In this document: positions 8,901 through 16,757 of the stretch, piece after piece
How the letters are laid out: every line of letters starts with the position of its first letter
Numbering within the stretch: the stretch's first letter is position 1
Program-made: the position numbers and the translations under genes
The notes under the pieces: generated by a model
Database searches by the model: none
Seen by the model: only the letters and a program-made list of their open reading frames with translations
Told to the model about the DNA's origin: nothing
IMG/VR virus record: IMGVR_UViG_3300047462_000185
Coordinates: 1 to 64,000 of that record
DNA: 64,000 nt
Source: a virus
Direction: 5' to 3' (one strand)

Positions 8901-10746
8901 GCCGCGCGGCCTGAAGGTCGAGGCGAGTAACCCAGATCCGTTCAACAAGGACAAAGGCCTGGTCGGCGTCACCTATCGAGCGCGCGACGGCAAGCGCCGG
9001 TTCCTGGTCGGCGCCTATGACGACGGACAGCAGGTCGGTGAAGGCAAGCCACGCCCGCGCCGCGACATCGCGTTCAACGCCGAACTAGAGCAGGTCCGCG
9101 AGCGTGTCCGCCAAGGCGGTCAGGGCGGCGGGGCGCAGGGCCAGGGTGGGGGCGCCCGCGCTGAGCCGGTCCTGCCGGACGACAAGCGCCAGGAGGCTAT
9201 CACCGCAGTGGCCACGCTCAAGGCCCACGGCAAGATCAGAGACGGCGGTTCGGGCGACTGGACCTATCAGCACAAGGAGGGTGCCGATTACGGCCGGCTC
9301 CAGAACGAGGTGCGCACCGCGTTCATTGCCAAGCACAACCAGCGCTGGAATTTCGCGAAGGACAAGCGTCCATACAACCCGGTCGCCTATTTCAGCGCGC
9401 TCCACGATCTCTTCGAGGCGCCCGAAACCGCGCTACTTTCGACCCAGAACAGGGCCGACATCCTGACCGGCAAGGGCATCAACCACGGCATCATGGCGTG
9501 GAACCCGGCCTATGACGGGCAGAACAAGGGGCAGGTCAAACAGGCGCTCCTTCAGGAATTCGCTGGTCAAAGTAACGATGTGCATGTCATCCGTGGCGAG
9601 TCCGACAAGAAGCAGGTGTTCCGCGCGATCGACGTGCTTGGCAAGCATTACGGCCTCGACGGCAGCGATGTGGGCCAGATCCAGGCCGCGGTCGAACAGA
9701 AGATGTCTGGCCACCCGGTCCGCGAAGGCCGTCCACAAGGACAGAGCAACCAGCCGCGTCAGGAGCAGCCACGCGCGCAGAATCGCATCGATCCCAAGAA
9801 CCTGGCCGATGAGCTTTGGCGCGACGGCCATCGCGGCAATCACACGGACCAGGAAAGTTTCCGAAGCATCGTGGCGAAGGCCTACGAGATTAAGCTCGGG
9901 GAACTGAAGCGTGCCGGCAAGGAAGGCCGTGCCGCCGAGATCGAGGCGCTGAACAGCACTGAGCTGAAGTTCAAGGGCTACCAGAAGTCCGACTATGCCG
10001 TCGATCTCCGCAAGGCCGATCTGTGGAGCGCCGAGGAGGGCGACGGCATCAAGCGCGCCGTCGGCATGGGCGCCGGCGATCTCGCTGAGGCCGGGGGCCG
10101 CAAGCTTGGTTCGGGCGCGGGTGGTGGTCCAGATGTTGGGTCAAAGCAGGACAAGCGCTCGTTCTTCGAGCCGGTCCGACTTGGTGGCTCGGTGGGCAGC
10201 TTCGCCGGCGGCGCGGCTGGCTGGACCGGTGCCGAGCGTGCCCTGGCGAGTCGTGCCGCCGGGCGAGCCGCACGTGCGACAGCGGCCGGCGTCATCTCGG
10301 TGCCGCGCCGCGCCAGCGCCGGCATCGCCGGCCGGCTCACCGGCGCGGGCCTCAAGTCTCTCGCGCGAGACGGCGCTGAACACGTGGTCGGGTTCGGCCT
10401 GAAGACGGCCGGCTCGATCCTGGGCGGCGCGGTCGGGCAGATCGGCCTCGAAGCCGCGGCGCGCGGCGCCTACGCATTGGCCGGCAAGAAGGCGCCGGGC
10501 AGCTACGCGCCCAAGATGTCGGGTGGCGAGCAGGTGGCGCGCACCGTCGGCTCAGTGTTGGGACAGGGCGCGGCTGTAGCGCTGGCCCCCGAAACGTTCG
10601 GCGCATCCCTGGCAGCTGGCACAGCCGGCGGTATGGCGGGTGATGCGGTCGGCGGTTGGCTCTACCACCATTTCGCGTCGAACTACGGCAAAGCCACGGC
10701 CAAACACATGGGCCGCTACTTCGCGCCCCCGGCGAAGAGCGCATGA
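5965..10746 (+). CDS. giant glycine-zipper head-operon protein, candidate internal/ejection protein
   Basis: This 1593-residue protein has a good ribosome site (GAGGAGAGGCC) before ATG 5965. Near the N-terminus is DDHPRGAGGKFRSKGG and near residue 420 is KHPRDERGRFA, the same short motif as in the XkdF-type protein. Several Gly/Ala zipper segments occur (IGVGAGAIQGALF, GGSVGGVFPGYYAYG, GSIAGAAGGAAVGAG, VGAAVGSGIGLLGG, GSVLGQGAAVALAP). Residues 620-890 are coiled-coil-like. No enzymatic domain is recognised. Size, position before the capsid gene and membrane-active segments suggest a protein packaged in the head and ejected with DNA; this is inference. Confidence 0.75.
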   Translation: MALPNPHFDASVIGALRQRLVAHNQALAKRDDRLTLGKMKGLYRRFYHGSDDPHVAALIRIDSHLAKLRKAEFDADDHPRGAGGKFRSKGGARAGAFYPATRDQHEALKDENYGYRQNQTAIIPETRYETLGPPAATAIGVGAGAIQGALFSTPKGDAVDRVVGRFGRGLGWLAGDIAGRATIGAPVVLSAKAARLGIGMINRSTGSRFPRPKPDAGKKYLAAGAKIGRRAGQQVGGLAGKATGQLASIPAWATRRAIAGMIPGRRGKLIAALAGGSVGGVFPGYYAYGHYLNAGVSSIAPFIDAMFPRHVEKAFGADIAALLTDSEVLAKRDAVLGLAGGNDVLEKALGAEIVRRAVRLIGTKARGVVTSNATQVPRKFRMSAAGRAAVTASGGAVGSIAGAAGGAAVGAGRAIWSEFNEKHPRDERGRFAHANSGRAIAHAAVVGAAVGSGIGLLGGRYAARRFETRLARNALETHFSAENVQRMHSDLAAKVKERVADRFLDGMHDPDKMHAEALAAAARNKTEKSEAAEFGRAASHLARHRPSLPETIPVAPGADMHGTVRASLARAARVRFDATIGRAATSPISWITHQLDEGFDTEFRKGMSALGEKMPMFANAKGAKANLINNVDPEQLSPEARKLWDGLVARRTKTLDEVKETLHRRTGDMQGAQKTQRELQRKVDALAAKRQHVEYRGAELIDDDEADPAELRAFLKSEFGIESKVSKRLAPEAQLKALKTELHSAITQFDASAKTEIEDMTRDLEDAREQVNHLSSDIHGDLRPAEREAIRNPFATGKKSPFFEPVPTREELELMRQVAIRRDPTVRAFDTVTEQRIRDAGKRLGSILATQKKALERRGRAGLTDAGAHWMRRATPILAQHLDDAMADLHALRETMVGNREPKGFLHWVLFDRDMKTAGAWMKAQAKKAHDFGEKIGGAAWNNKAKIVGALGVAEAIGGVSYDDKTGTKVTLNPLKWSLPRGLKVEASNPDPFNKDKGLVGVTYRARDGKRRFLVGAYDDGQQVGEGKPRPRRDIAFNAELEQVRERVRQGGQGGGAQGQGGGARAEPVLPDDKRQEAITAVATLKAHGKIRDGGSGDWTYQHKEGADYGRLQNEVRTAFIAKHNQRWNFAKDKRPYNPVAYFSALHDLFEAPETALLSTQNRADILTGKGINHGIMAWNPAYDGQNKGQVKQALLQEFAGQSNDVHVIRGESDKKQVFRAIDVLGKHYGLDGSDVGQIQAAVEQKMSGHPVREGRPQGQSNQPRQEQPRAQNRIDPKNLADELWRDGHRGNHTDQESFRSIVAKAYEIKLGELKRAGKEGRAAEIEALNSTELKFKGYQKSDYAVDLRKADLWSAEEGDGIKRAVGMGAGDLAEAGGRKLGSGAGGGPDVGSKQDKRSFFEPVRLGGSVGSFAGGAAGWTGAERALASRAAGRAARATAAGVISVPRRASAGIAGRLTGAGLKSLARDGAEHVVGFGLKTAGSILGGAVGQIGLEAAARGAYALAGKKAPGSYAPKMSGGEQVARTVGSVLGQGAAVALAPETFGASLAAGTAGGMAGDAVGGWLYHHFASNYGKATAKHMGRYFAPPAKSA

Positions 10747-10910
10747 GCGACTCGGCCGGCACCGGCGGTCCCGGTTTCACGCAAAGCCCAGCAGCCTTCT
10801 CCGGCCTGACCAACACAGATCTGCGGCCCCGTCCCCGCAAAAAGCGTCCCGTGCCTTTGCTCAACACAAGCTTTGTGACCCGGCGCGGCCGGAACAGCAG
10901 GAGTCCTCAC

Positions 10911-12296
10911 ATGCGTAAAATCTTCGCCGACAAGCTTGCGCTGCTGAAGACCAGCATCGCCGAGATCAGCAACGCCGCGCCCGAAACACGCGACGCGCTG
11001 CTGGCCAAGTCCTTCAGCGAGTTCGAGGCCGACATCGGCGCGACACTCGATGAAGTCGCGCCCGAGCCGGAGCCGTTGGCCAAAGGGCTGAACCTGATCA
11101 GCAGCCTCGCCACGCTGCTCACCCAGGTCGAGACCACGGTGAAGTGCATCTGCGAGGGCAAGGCCTATCGCTACAGCGACGCCGATGAGGAATGCCCCGA
11201 GCATATCCAACTGGGCCTCCATCACTTCCTCGCGGTCGGCGAGATGGTGCTGCGCGAAATGGTCAACGACCATGTCGAGATGCCGGAAGACGAGATGGAC
11301 GCCGAGAAGGCGGACCGGGCCGGCCAGCTGTTCAAGATCGACAGCGCCGGCACTGTTCTGTTGATCAAGAGCGCACTGCCGGAGAATCTGGTCGGCTTCG
11401 CGCAGGACCCTGCCCTGCTGGCGATCGACCGCATCGAGCTGGGCCGCGACCTCGTCGCGATGGGTGGCGACGTGCTGGTCGCGCTGGACCAGCAGGGCGT
11501 GCTGCCCGACGAGTTGCGCAAGGCCATCCCGCCCGAGATGGGGTCGGACGATGACGCCGGCGACGAGATGGATGGCGACGAGTCGGCCGATGCCGGCGAT
11601 GAGGGTATGGATGACGGCTCTGGCGATGATGGGTCTGGCGATGACGGCGGCGATGGCACCGATCAGATGGACCCGCTCGAGGTCATCGTGCGCCTCGCGT
11701 CCGCCATCATGGTGGTGGGCGGCTCGCTGATCCAGGCTCAGGGCGGCTCAGCGTCGGAAGATGAAGGCGAGATGGGCGGCGAGACCGATGAGGATGGCAC
11801 GGACGAGGCCGACCAAGAGTCGGAGGATACGGGTGGGCCAGGTCCGGCGATCCATGAAGGCGACGATGACGGAAGCACGCCCGAGGGCGAGTCGGGCCAG
11901 GGCGGCACGGACCACACCGCCGATGCGATGCACCGCAAGAACGCGGCGCACCAGTCCGCGCATGGACCGGCGGGGAGCCGCGCCATGTTCTCGGCCGGCA
12001 AGAAGCGCAACCCCGATCAGGCCGAGAAGGTCGCGCCCGGCGGCGCGCTCACCAAGGCGGTCGAGGCACGCATGGGTAAGCTCGAAGAAACGATGGGTGT
12101 GCTGAGCCAGGGCGTGGCCGCGCTCCTGAACCGTCCCGCCGCCGACGACAAGGGCCATTCCGGCATCAGCGCCGCGATCCCGCGTCAGCAGGATGGTCTC
12201 GGCAAAGCAGCCGGTCCCGACATTGCCGAGTTGGCGAAAACCAATCCGGAAGCCGCCGCCACAGCAATGATCCGCACCATCCTGACCGGCCGCTGA
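10911..12296 (+). CDS. acidic capsid-operon protein, possible scaffold
   Basis: This 461-residue protein starts at ATG 10911 after AGGAG. An upstream in-frame ATG at 10743 overlaps the previous stop and would add 56 residues. The first 220 residues are helical and acidic, followed by a low-complexity Asp/Gly/Glu region (DDGSGDDGSGDDGGDG) and a second acidic stretch. The C-terminal 100 residues contain a short coiled coil (VEARMGKLEETMGVLSQG). Acidic helical proteins directly before the capsid gene are commonly scaffolds or capsid chaperones. No sequence family is recognised. Confidence 0.65.
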   Translation: MRKIFADKLALLKTSIAEISNAAPETRDALLAKSFSEFEADIGATLDEVAPEPEPLAKGLNLISSLATLLTQVETTVKCICEGKAYRYSDADEECPEHIQLGLHHFLAVGEMVLREMVNDHVEMPEDEMDAEKADRAGQLFKIDSAGTVLLIKSALPENLVGFAQDPALLAIDRIELGRDLVAMGGDVLVALDQQGVLPDELRKAIPPEMGSDDDAGDEMDGDESADAGDEGMDDGSGDDGSGDDGGDGTDQMDPLEVIVRLASAIMVVGGSLIQAQGGSASEDEGEMGGETDEDGTDEADQESEDTGGPGPAIHEGDDDGSTPEGESGQGGTDHTADAMHRKNAAHQSAHGPAGSRAMFSAGKKRNPDQAEKVAPGGALTKAVEARMGKLEETMGVLSQGVAALLNRPAADDKGHSGISAAIPRQQDGLGKAAGPDIAELAKTNPEAAATAMIRTILTGR

Positions 12297-12310
12297 TTTT
12301 GCTTGCTAAT

Positions 12311-12324
12311 CACATTTTTATGTG
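12311..12324. promoter_or_regulatory. 14-bp palindrome copy 2 (CACATTTTTATGTG)
   Basis: Perfect five-base half sites flank a four-base spacer, with AT on both sides. It lies in the 176-base gap between the acidic protein gene and the major capsid gene, about 150 bases before the capsid start. I see no convincing -35/-10 pair around this copy. Confidence 0.6.
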
Positions 12325-12472
12325 ATTCGTATTCGACACCATTGAGCGAGCCATGTGCCGCTCCTGCTCGTCGCGCCGGTTGAGCCCCGGCTGATCCGGT
12401 CCGGTCACTGACCAGGCCAAGGGTCCTGCCCGATACGCCGCCCTGGGCAGCGGTGAGCCGAAAGCTCAACTG

Positions 12473-13987
12473 ATGAATACCCCGCAAGACAGTCTGGAGC
12501 TCATCAAGGGCGCCCTGGCGAGTGCTGGCCTTTCCGCAGCCGAAGACGTGCTGGCGAAGGCCTTTCTGCAGCCCACCACAACGCCCACAGGCTTGCAGGT
12601 CTATGACCTCGAAGCCCCGGCAAAGCTGCTCTACCCGGTCCTCACTCCGCTGCGCAACGCGATCCCGCGCGTCGGCAATGGACGCGGCATCCAGGCCAAC
12701 TGGCGCGCCGTGGTCGGCATCAACACGACCGGCGTGATCGGCTCGCTGGGCCAGGGCAACCGCGGCGGCGTGATCTCGACCACCACCAAGGACTACCTCG
12801 CCGCGTTCCGTGGCCTCGGCTACGACGACTATGTGACCTGGGAAGCGGACATGTCCGCCGAAGGGTTCCAGGACCTCAAGGCGCTCGCCGTCCAGGGCCT
12901 GCTTCGCTCGCTGATGATCGAGGAAGAGGCCACCATTCTGGGTGGTAACGGCTCGGTCGCACTGGGCACGCCCTCGACCCCGACCGTCACCGCGATCGGC
13001 TCGGGCGGTTCCATCGCCAACGCGACCACGGTCTATGTCGGCGTCGTCGCGCTGACCCACCAAGGCTGGCGTTCCTCGAACCTGGTCAGCGGTGTGCCTG
13101 GTCTGGTGAGCCGCACCAACGCCGACAGCTCGGTTGACACCTATGGCGGCGGCTCGTCCGCAGCCTCGGCGCTCGGCTCCGTCACCACCTCGGCGTCCAG
13201 CTCGACAGTCACCGCATCCGTCACCCCGATGGAGGGTGCCGTTGCCTATGCCTGGTTCGTCGGCTCGGCCAACAGCGCGGCGTCGTGCTATCTCGCCGCG
13301 ATCACCACGCTCAACTCGGCCGTCTTCACCGCGCTGCCGGCCAACACCCAGCAGGCCCTCAGCACCATCACGGCGGACAACAGCGCCAACTCGCTGTCGT
13401 TCAATGGGCTGCTGTATCTCGCATCGGCTTCGGGCTCGGGTGCCTACTGGGCCGCGCAGCCGACCGGCACGAACGGCACCGGCACGCCGCTCACCGCGGA
13501 CGGGTCGGGCGGCATTGTCGAGTTCGACACGATGCTGCAGTCGTTTTGGACCAACTACCGCCTGTCGCCTTCCGAATTCTGGGTGGGAACGCAGGAGCTC
13601 AACTACCTTCGCAAGAAGGTGCTGGCCAACACCGCGTCCGTGCCGAATCTGGTGCGCTTCACCGTCTCGACGGCGCGCGACCAGCTGCAGGGCGGTCTCG
13701 GTATCCGCGGTTACCTGAACCCGTTCGGCATGGGTCAGGCGGTCGAGATCCCGATCAAGCTGCACCCGAACATGCCGAACGGCACCATCCTGGCCGTCAC
13801 GCATGAGCTGCCCTACTCGCTGTCGGGCGTCTCCAACGTGATCCAGATGAAGCTGCGACGCGAGTATCACCAGCTCGAGTGGCCGCTGCGGTCGCGCAAG
13901 TATGAATACGGCGTCTACATGGATGGCGTCCTGCAGCATTATTTCCCGCCGTCGTTGGGTATGATCACCAATATCGGCGCCGGCTGA
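12473..13987 (+). CDS. major capsid protein, HK97 fold, with inserted Ig/FN3-like domain
   Basis: This 504-residue protein is in the position of the major capsid gene, following protease and putative scaffold. N-terminal features fit a capsid: ALASAGLSAAEDVLAKAF, then LLYPVLTPLRNAIPRV, EADMSAEGFQDLKALA and LRSLMIEEEATILGGNG. The C-terminal blocks ARDQLQGGLGIRGYLNPFG and LRSRKYEYGVYMDG also fit capsids that bind hexamer neighbours. Residues about 165-310 form a Ser/Thr/Gly-rich beta insert (TVTASVTPMEGAVAYAWFVG) that resembles a fibronectin-type surface domain. No strong Shine-Dalgarno is visible. Confidence 0.85.
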   Translation: MNTPQDSLELIKGALASAGLSAAEDVLAKAFLQPTTTPTGLQVYDLEAPAKLLYPVLTPLRNAIPRVGNGRGIQANWRAVVGINTTGVIGSLGQGNRGGVISTTTKDYLAAFRGLGYDDYVTWEADMSAEGFQDLKALAVQGLLRSLMIEEEATILGGNGSVALGTPSTPTVTAIGSGGSIANATTVYVGVVALTHQGWRSSNLVSGVPGLVSRTNADSSVDTYGGGSSAASALGSVTTSASSSTVTASVTPMEGAVAYAWFVGSANSAASCYLAAITTLNSAVFTALPANTQQALSTITADNSANSLSFNGLLYLASASGSGAYWAAQPTGTNGTGTPLTADGSGGIVEFDTMLQSFWTNYRLSPSEFWVGTQELNYLRKKVLANTASVPNLVRFTVSTARDQLQGGLGIRGYLNPFGMGQAVEIPIKLHPNMPNGTILAVTHELPYSLSGVSNVIQMKLRREYHQLEWPLRSRKYEYGVYMDGVLQHYFPPSLGMITNIGAG

Positions 13988-14019
13988 TCCTGGCTTCGCC
14001 TGATCGGTCCGTCTCAAAC

Positions 14020-14055
14020 GTGGCGTGGAGGGAAACTTCCACGCCACGACTGTTT
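14020..14055 (+). terminator. hairpin after the major capsid gene
   Basis: An 11-base arm GTGGCGTGGAG pairs with TTCCACGCCAC around a short loop, followed by GACTGTTTT. It is 33 bases after the capsid stop and 15 before the next gene. The short T-run suggests partial termination, which would raise capsid mRNA over downstream genes, or mRNA 3' protection. Confidence 0.6.
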
Positions 14056-14069
14056 TCAGGAGAACTCGA

Positions 14070-14546
14070 ATGCATCTCTTCAAGCTGCGGCCCGGCGTAA
14101 CATCCGTCTCGGTCGACGGTGTCGAATACCGGCCCGACGAAGACGGTTTCGTTCGGATCGACTCGCCATCGCTCAAGGTGCTGGGGTTCCTCTCCACCGA
14201 AGGGCACCGCGCCGCGACCGACGAGGATTTCGCGACGCCACCGGCCGCCGGCTCGGAAGACGACGAGAAGACAGCGCTGCTGGCGCGCATCGAGGCGGCG
14301 GGCGGCAAAGCGGATCGGCGCCGCTCGCTCGCCAACCTGCGCTACATCGCGGCCGAGCTCGAAGCGCCAACACCGCCAGCCGCCGCCGCGGCAGCAGCAC
14401 CAGCAGCACCAGCAGCGGCGCCTGCAACCCCTGCGGCCACCCCGGAGCCGCCGGCGGCTACGCCAGCGCCCACAACAGCCACCACGCCAGCACCGGAAGC
14501 AACGGGCGCCGCTGCCCCGGCCACGCCTGAGTCAGCGGCTACCTGA
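14070..14546 (+). CDS. hypothetical protein with Pro/Ala-rich tail
   Basis: This 158-residue protein starts at ATG 14070, eight bases after AGGAG. The N-terminal 45 residues form a compact beta unit (VTSVSVDGVEYRPDEDGF) followed by a helix (ALLARIEAAGGKADRRRSL). The last 70 residues are an extended Ala/Pro/Thr tail (PATPAATPEPPAATPAP). It lies between the capsid and head-tail connector genes, where decoration or head-completion proteins are usual. The function is not recognised. Confidence 0.7.
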   Translation: MHLFKLRPGVTSVSVDGVEYRPDEDGFVRIDSPSLKVLGFLSTEGHRAATDEDFATPPAAGSEDDEKTALLARIEAAGGKADRRRSLANLRYIAAELEAPTPPAAAAAAAPAAPAAAPATPAATPEPPAATPAPTTATTPAPEATGAAAPATPESAAT

Positions 14547-14549
14547 TCC

Positions 14550-15143
14550 GTGTCTGGCTCGACCGAAACCGTATCGACGCCCTGGATCACGCTGGCGCAG
14601 CTCAAGGCGTGGCTCAACATCACCGACTCGAGCCAGGACGCCAACCTGACCCCCTTGCTCACCGCGGCGACGCAGGCCTGTATCTCCTATCTGAACCGCG
14701 ACCTGGTGCAGTCCAGCCAGACCGAGACCTATGACGGGCCGGGCAGTTCGATCCTGCCGCTGAACACGTTCCCCATCACCGCGGTGGCGAGCGTGATGAT
14801 GGACGGCCAGCCCGTCGTTCCGGCCGCGTTCAACCAGGCCGGCTATGTGATCGGCAAGTTCTCGCTCCGGGCGAAGGGAATGGTCTGGTGCAAGGGGTTC
14901 CAGAACGTCACGGTCAGCTACACGGGCGGCTATGCCACGATCCCCACCGATGCGGTGCAGGCCTGCCTGCTGGCCGCGTCGGCCATGTTCAACTCGATGG
15001 CGGCTGACCCCAACCTCCAGTCGGAATCGACGTCAGGCGTATTCTCCGGCTCGTTCTGGCAAAGCGGGCCCGGCGCGCTGCCGCCGTCGTCGCGCAGCCT
15101 GCTGATCAACTATCGCAAGGTCTACAGCGGCATCGCGGGGTAA
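14550..15143 (+). CDS. head-tail connector (HK97 gp6-like) protein
   Basis: This 197-residue protein starts at GTG 14550. The opening WITLAQLKAWLNITDSSQD, followed by LTPLLTAATQACISYLNR, is the classic start of gp6-like adaptor proteins, which form the ring beneath the portal. A conserved-looking Gly-Gly-Tyr (VSYTGGYATIPTDAVQACLL) and the C-terminal ISPxR-like RSLLINYRKVY also fit. It follows the capsid genes, as expected for a connector. Confidence 0.8.
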   Translation: MSGSTETVSTPWITLAQLKAWLNITDSSQDANLTPLLTAATQACISYLNRDLVQSSQTETYDGPGSSILPLNTFPITAVASVMMDGQPVVPAAFNQAGYVIGKFSLRAKGMVWCKGFQNVTVSYTGGYATIPTDAVQACLLAASAMFNSMAADPNLQSESTSGVFSGSFWQSGPGALPPSSRSLLINYRKVYSGIAG

Positions 15144-15149
15144 CGCATC

Positions 15150-15857
15150 ATGATGGGACGCGGCTACTACCTGCAGCGTCGCATCGATGCCCGCTACCAG
15201 CAGCGCGGCTCGCAAATCACGCTGCGGCGGGTCTCCTTCCTGTCAGGCAACAATACGCTGCCCAACCCAGCCATGCTCAAGAATCTCACCGTCGCCCAAG
15301 ACGCGGCCCAAGGTGACGTCACGGTTTCGCTCAGCGCCACCGTGGCGCGGGGACGGCTCGTGCCGGGCGACCAGCTCGTGATGGGCAACGTCACGGCCAC
15401 TGTGGCGCAGCTCCAGGTCAACGACATCACGCTAGAAAGCGGGACCGTTCTCTTCGCCGAAAATGGCGATCAGATCACGCTCGACGGGTCGTTCTCATCC
15501 TATGACCTGCCGCCCTTGCTGACCGACACGCCAGCGGTGAACAATGCTTTTCCGCAGGTCCTGCTGACCGAGCCCTTGTCGGGGCCCGTGAGTGCCGGAA
15601 CCCAGGTGACGATGGTCTGGCAGGCCGACACGACGGTTTATGGCTACATCAACAGCTATGACAACACGATGATCGACGGCCAGCGCATCCAGGCCAATGA
15701 CCTCCAGGTCGGCATTTCCGCGCTCAGCGCCAATCCTGCTGCGCCTCCCACCATCACCGACAAGATCGTCGTGCTGGGCGTCGAGAAGGCGATCCTGAAC
15801 GTGAGCAGCAAGATCAACGACAACCAGCAGCTCGTATGGGTGTGCCAGGTCCGCTGA
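15150..15857 (+). CDS. hypothetical head-closure region protein
   Basis: This 235-residue protein is encoded between the gp6-like adaptor and the gp10-like tail component, where head-closure or stopper proteins are normally found. The N-terminus is basic (YYLQRRIDARYQQRGSQITL). The middle is rich in beta strands (TVSLSATVARGRLVPGDQLV). No sequence family is recognised, so the head-closure role rests on gene order. Confidence 0.65.
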   Translation: MMGRGYYLQRRIDARYQQRGSQITLRRVSFLSGNNTLPNPAMLKNLTVAQDAAQGDVTVSLSATVARGRLVPGDQLVMGNVTATVAQLQVNDITLESGTVLFAENGDQITLDGSFSSYDLPPLLTDTPAVNNAFPQVLLTEPLSGPVSAGTQVTMVWQADTTVYGYINSYDNTMIDGQRIQANDLQVGISALSANPAAPPTITDKIVVLGVEKAILNVSSKINDNQQLVWVCQVR

Positions 15858-15867
15858 GGAGGTCGCT

Positions 15868-16275
15868 ATGGCGGATTTCTCGGTCGATGTGGCGTCCTGG
15901 GTCGACAAGGCGCTGATGCGGGCCGAACAGGCGTTCCAGGCCACGGCTCAGGGCGCGGTGAACCGGGTCAAGGATCTCACGCCGGTCAAGACGGGCTACC
16001 TGCGCGCCAACTGGACCGCGATTCATGCCGGCGATGCCGAGCCCACCCCTGGCGCGGTGCCAGACGCAATGGATGCGATCAGCAGCGCGCCGCTGGGTAG
16101 CACTCTCGTTGTGCTCAACCCGGTCGTCTATGCGCGACGCGTCGAGTATGGGTTCGTTGGCGAGGACAGCCTGGGGCGGCACTATAACCAGCCAGGGCGG
16201 CACATGACCCAGCAGACCGTGTCCGAGATGCCGTCCATCGCCGAGGCAGCCGTCGAACTGGTTGTCAGCGAGTGA
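15868..16275 (+). CDS. HK97 gp10-like tail-completion/neck protein
   Basis: This 135-residue protein contains AVNRVKDLTPVKTGYLRANWT, the hallmark of HK97-gp10-like proteins (helix, then T-P-V-x-T-G-x-L-R). NPVVYARRVEYGF follows, as in the family. It joins the connector and the tail terminator. A clear GAGGA site precedes ATG 15868. Confidence 0.85.
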   Translation: MADFSVDVASWVDKALMRAEQAFQATAQGAVNRVKDLTPVKTGYLRANWTAIHAGDAEPTPGAVPDAMDAISSAPLGSTLVVLNPVVYARRVEYGFVGEDSLGRHYNQPGRHMTQQTVSEMPSIAEAAVELVVSE

Positions 16276-16694
16276 GTTCGATCGGCATTCAGACCGCGCT
16301 GGATAACGCGATCATCGCGTTTCAGGCGGCCAACCCGCAGTTCGAGTTGGCGCTGGAGAACACACCCTACACTCCCACAAAAGGGGTGATGTATCTCAGC
16401 ACCGCGATCAGCGGGCTCAACCGCCGCAAGATCGCGCTGGGTCCGCAGGCCGTCTCGGTTGCGGAATACATGGGCTACTATCAGGTCAGCGTGAACGGCG
16501 CGATCGACGAGGGCATGGCCGTGCTGCGCGCCGCCGGCGATCTCGTCGCGGACGCGTTTCCGAGCGGCCTGGTCCTGATCGGCTCGGACGGCACACGGGT
16601 GATCATCCAGATCGCCTCCCCGCAATCGGCGATCGAAAACGGCGACTGGGTGACCGTGCCCGTCGCGATCCAGTGGTTCAGCACCGACCCATAG
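16272..16694 (+). CDS. tail terminator protein
   Basis: This 140-residue protein starts at a GTG overlapping the preceding stop (GTGA). It has the family pattern of an N-terminal helix (IQTALDNAIIAFQAANP), a strand (YLSTAISGLNRRKIALGP) and a central GYYQVSVNG, followed by a helix and a final strand containing IQWFSTDP. Tail terminators cap the tail tube and lie just before the tube gene, as here. Confidence 0.75.
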   Translation: MSSIGIQTALDNAIIAFQAANPQFELALENTPYTPTKGVMYLSTAISGLNRRKIALGPQAVSVAEYMGYYQVSVNGAIDEGMAVLRAAGDLVADAFPSGLVLIGSDGTRVIIQIASPQSAIENGDWVTVPVAIQWFSTDP

Positions 16695-16757
16695 GCTGAA
16701 GCGTCAGTAGAGTCCCACATGCCGCTTGGGTAGCGGCGAACAGCAAGGTTTCCGCAC

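Noticed and set aside
10743-10910. In-frame N-terminal extension of the acidic capsid-operon protein from ATG 10743
   Set aside because: The ATGA overlap makes it possible, but AGGAG before ATG 10911 and the poorly structured extension favour the shorter form; left as an alternative.
12185-14335. 716-codon minus-strand frame across the capsid gene
   Set aside because: It is antisense to the well-supported capsid gene and crosses a regulatory gap and a hairpin; composition is of shadow type.
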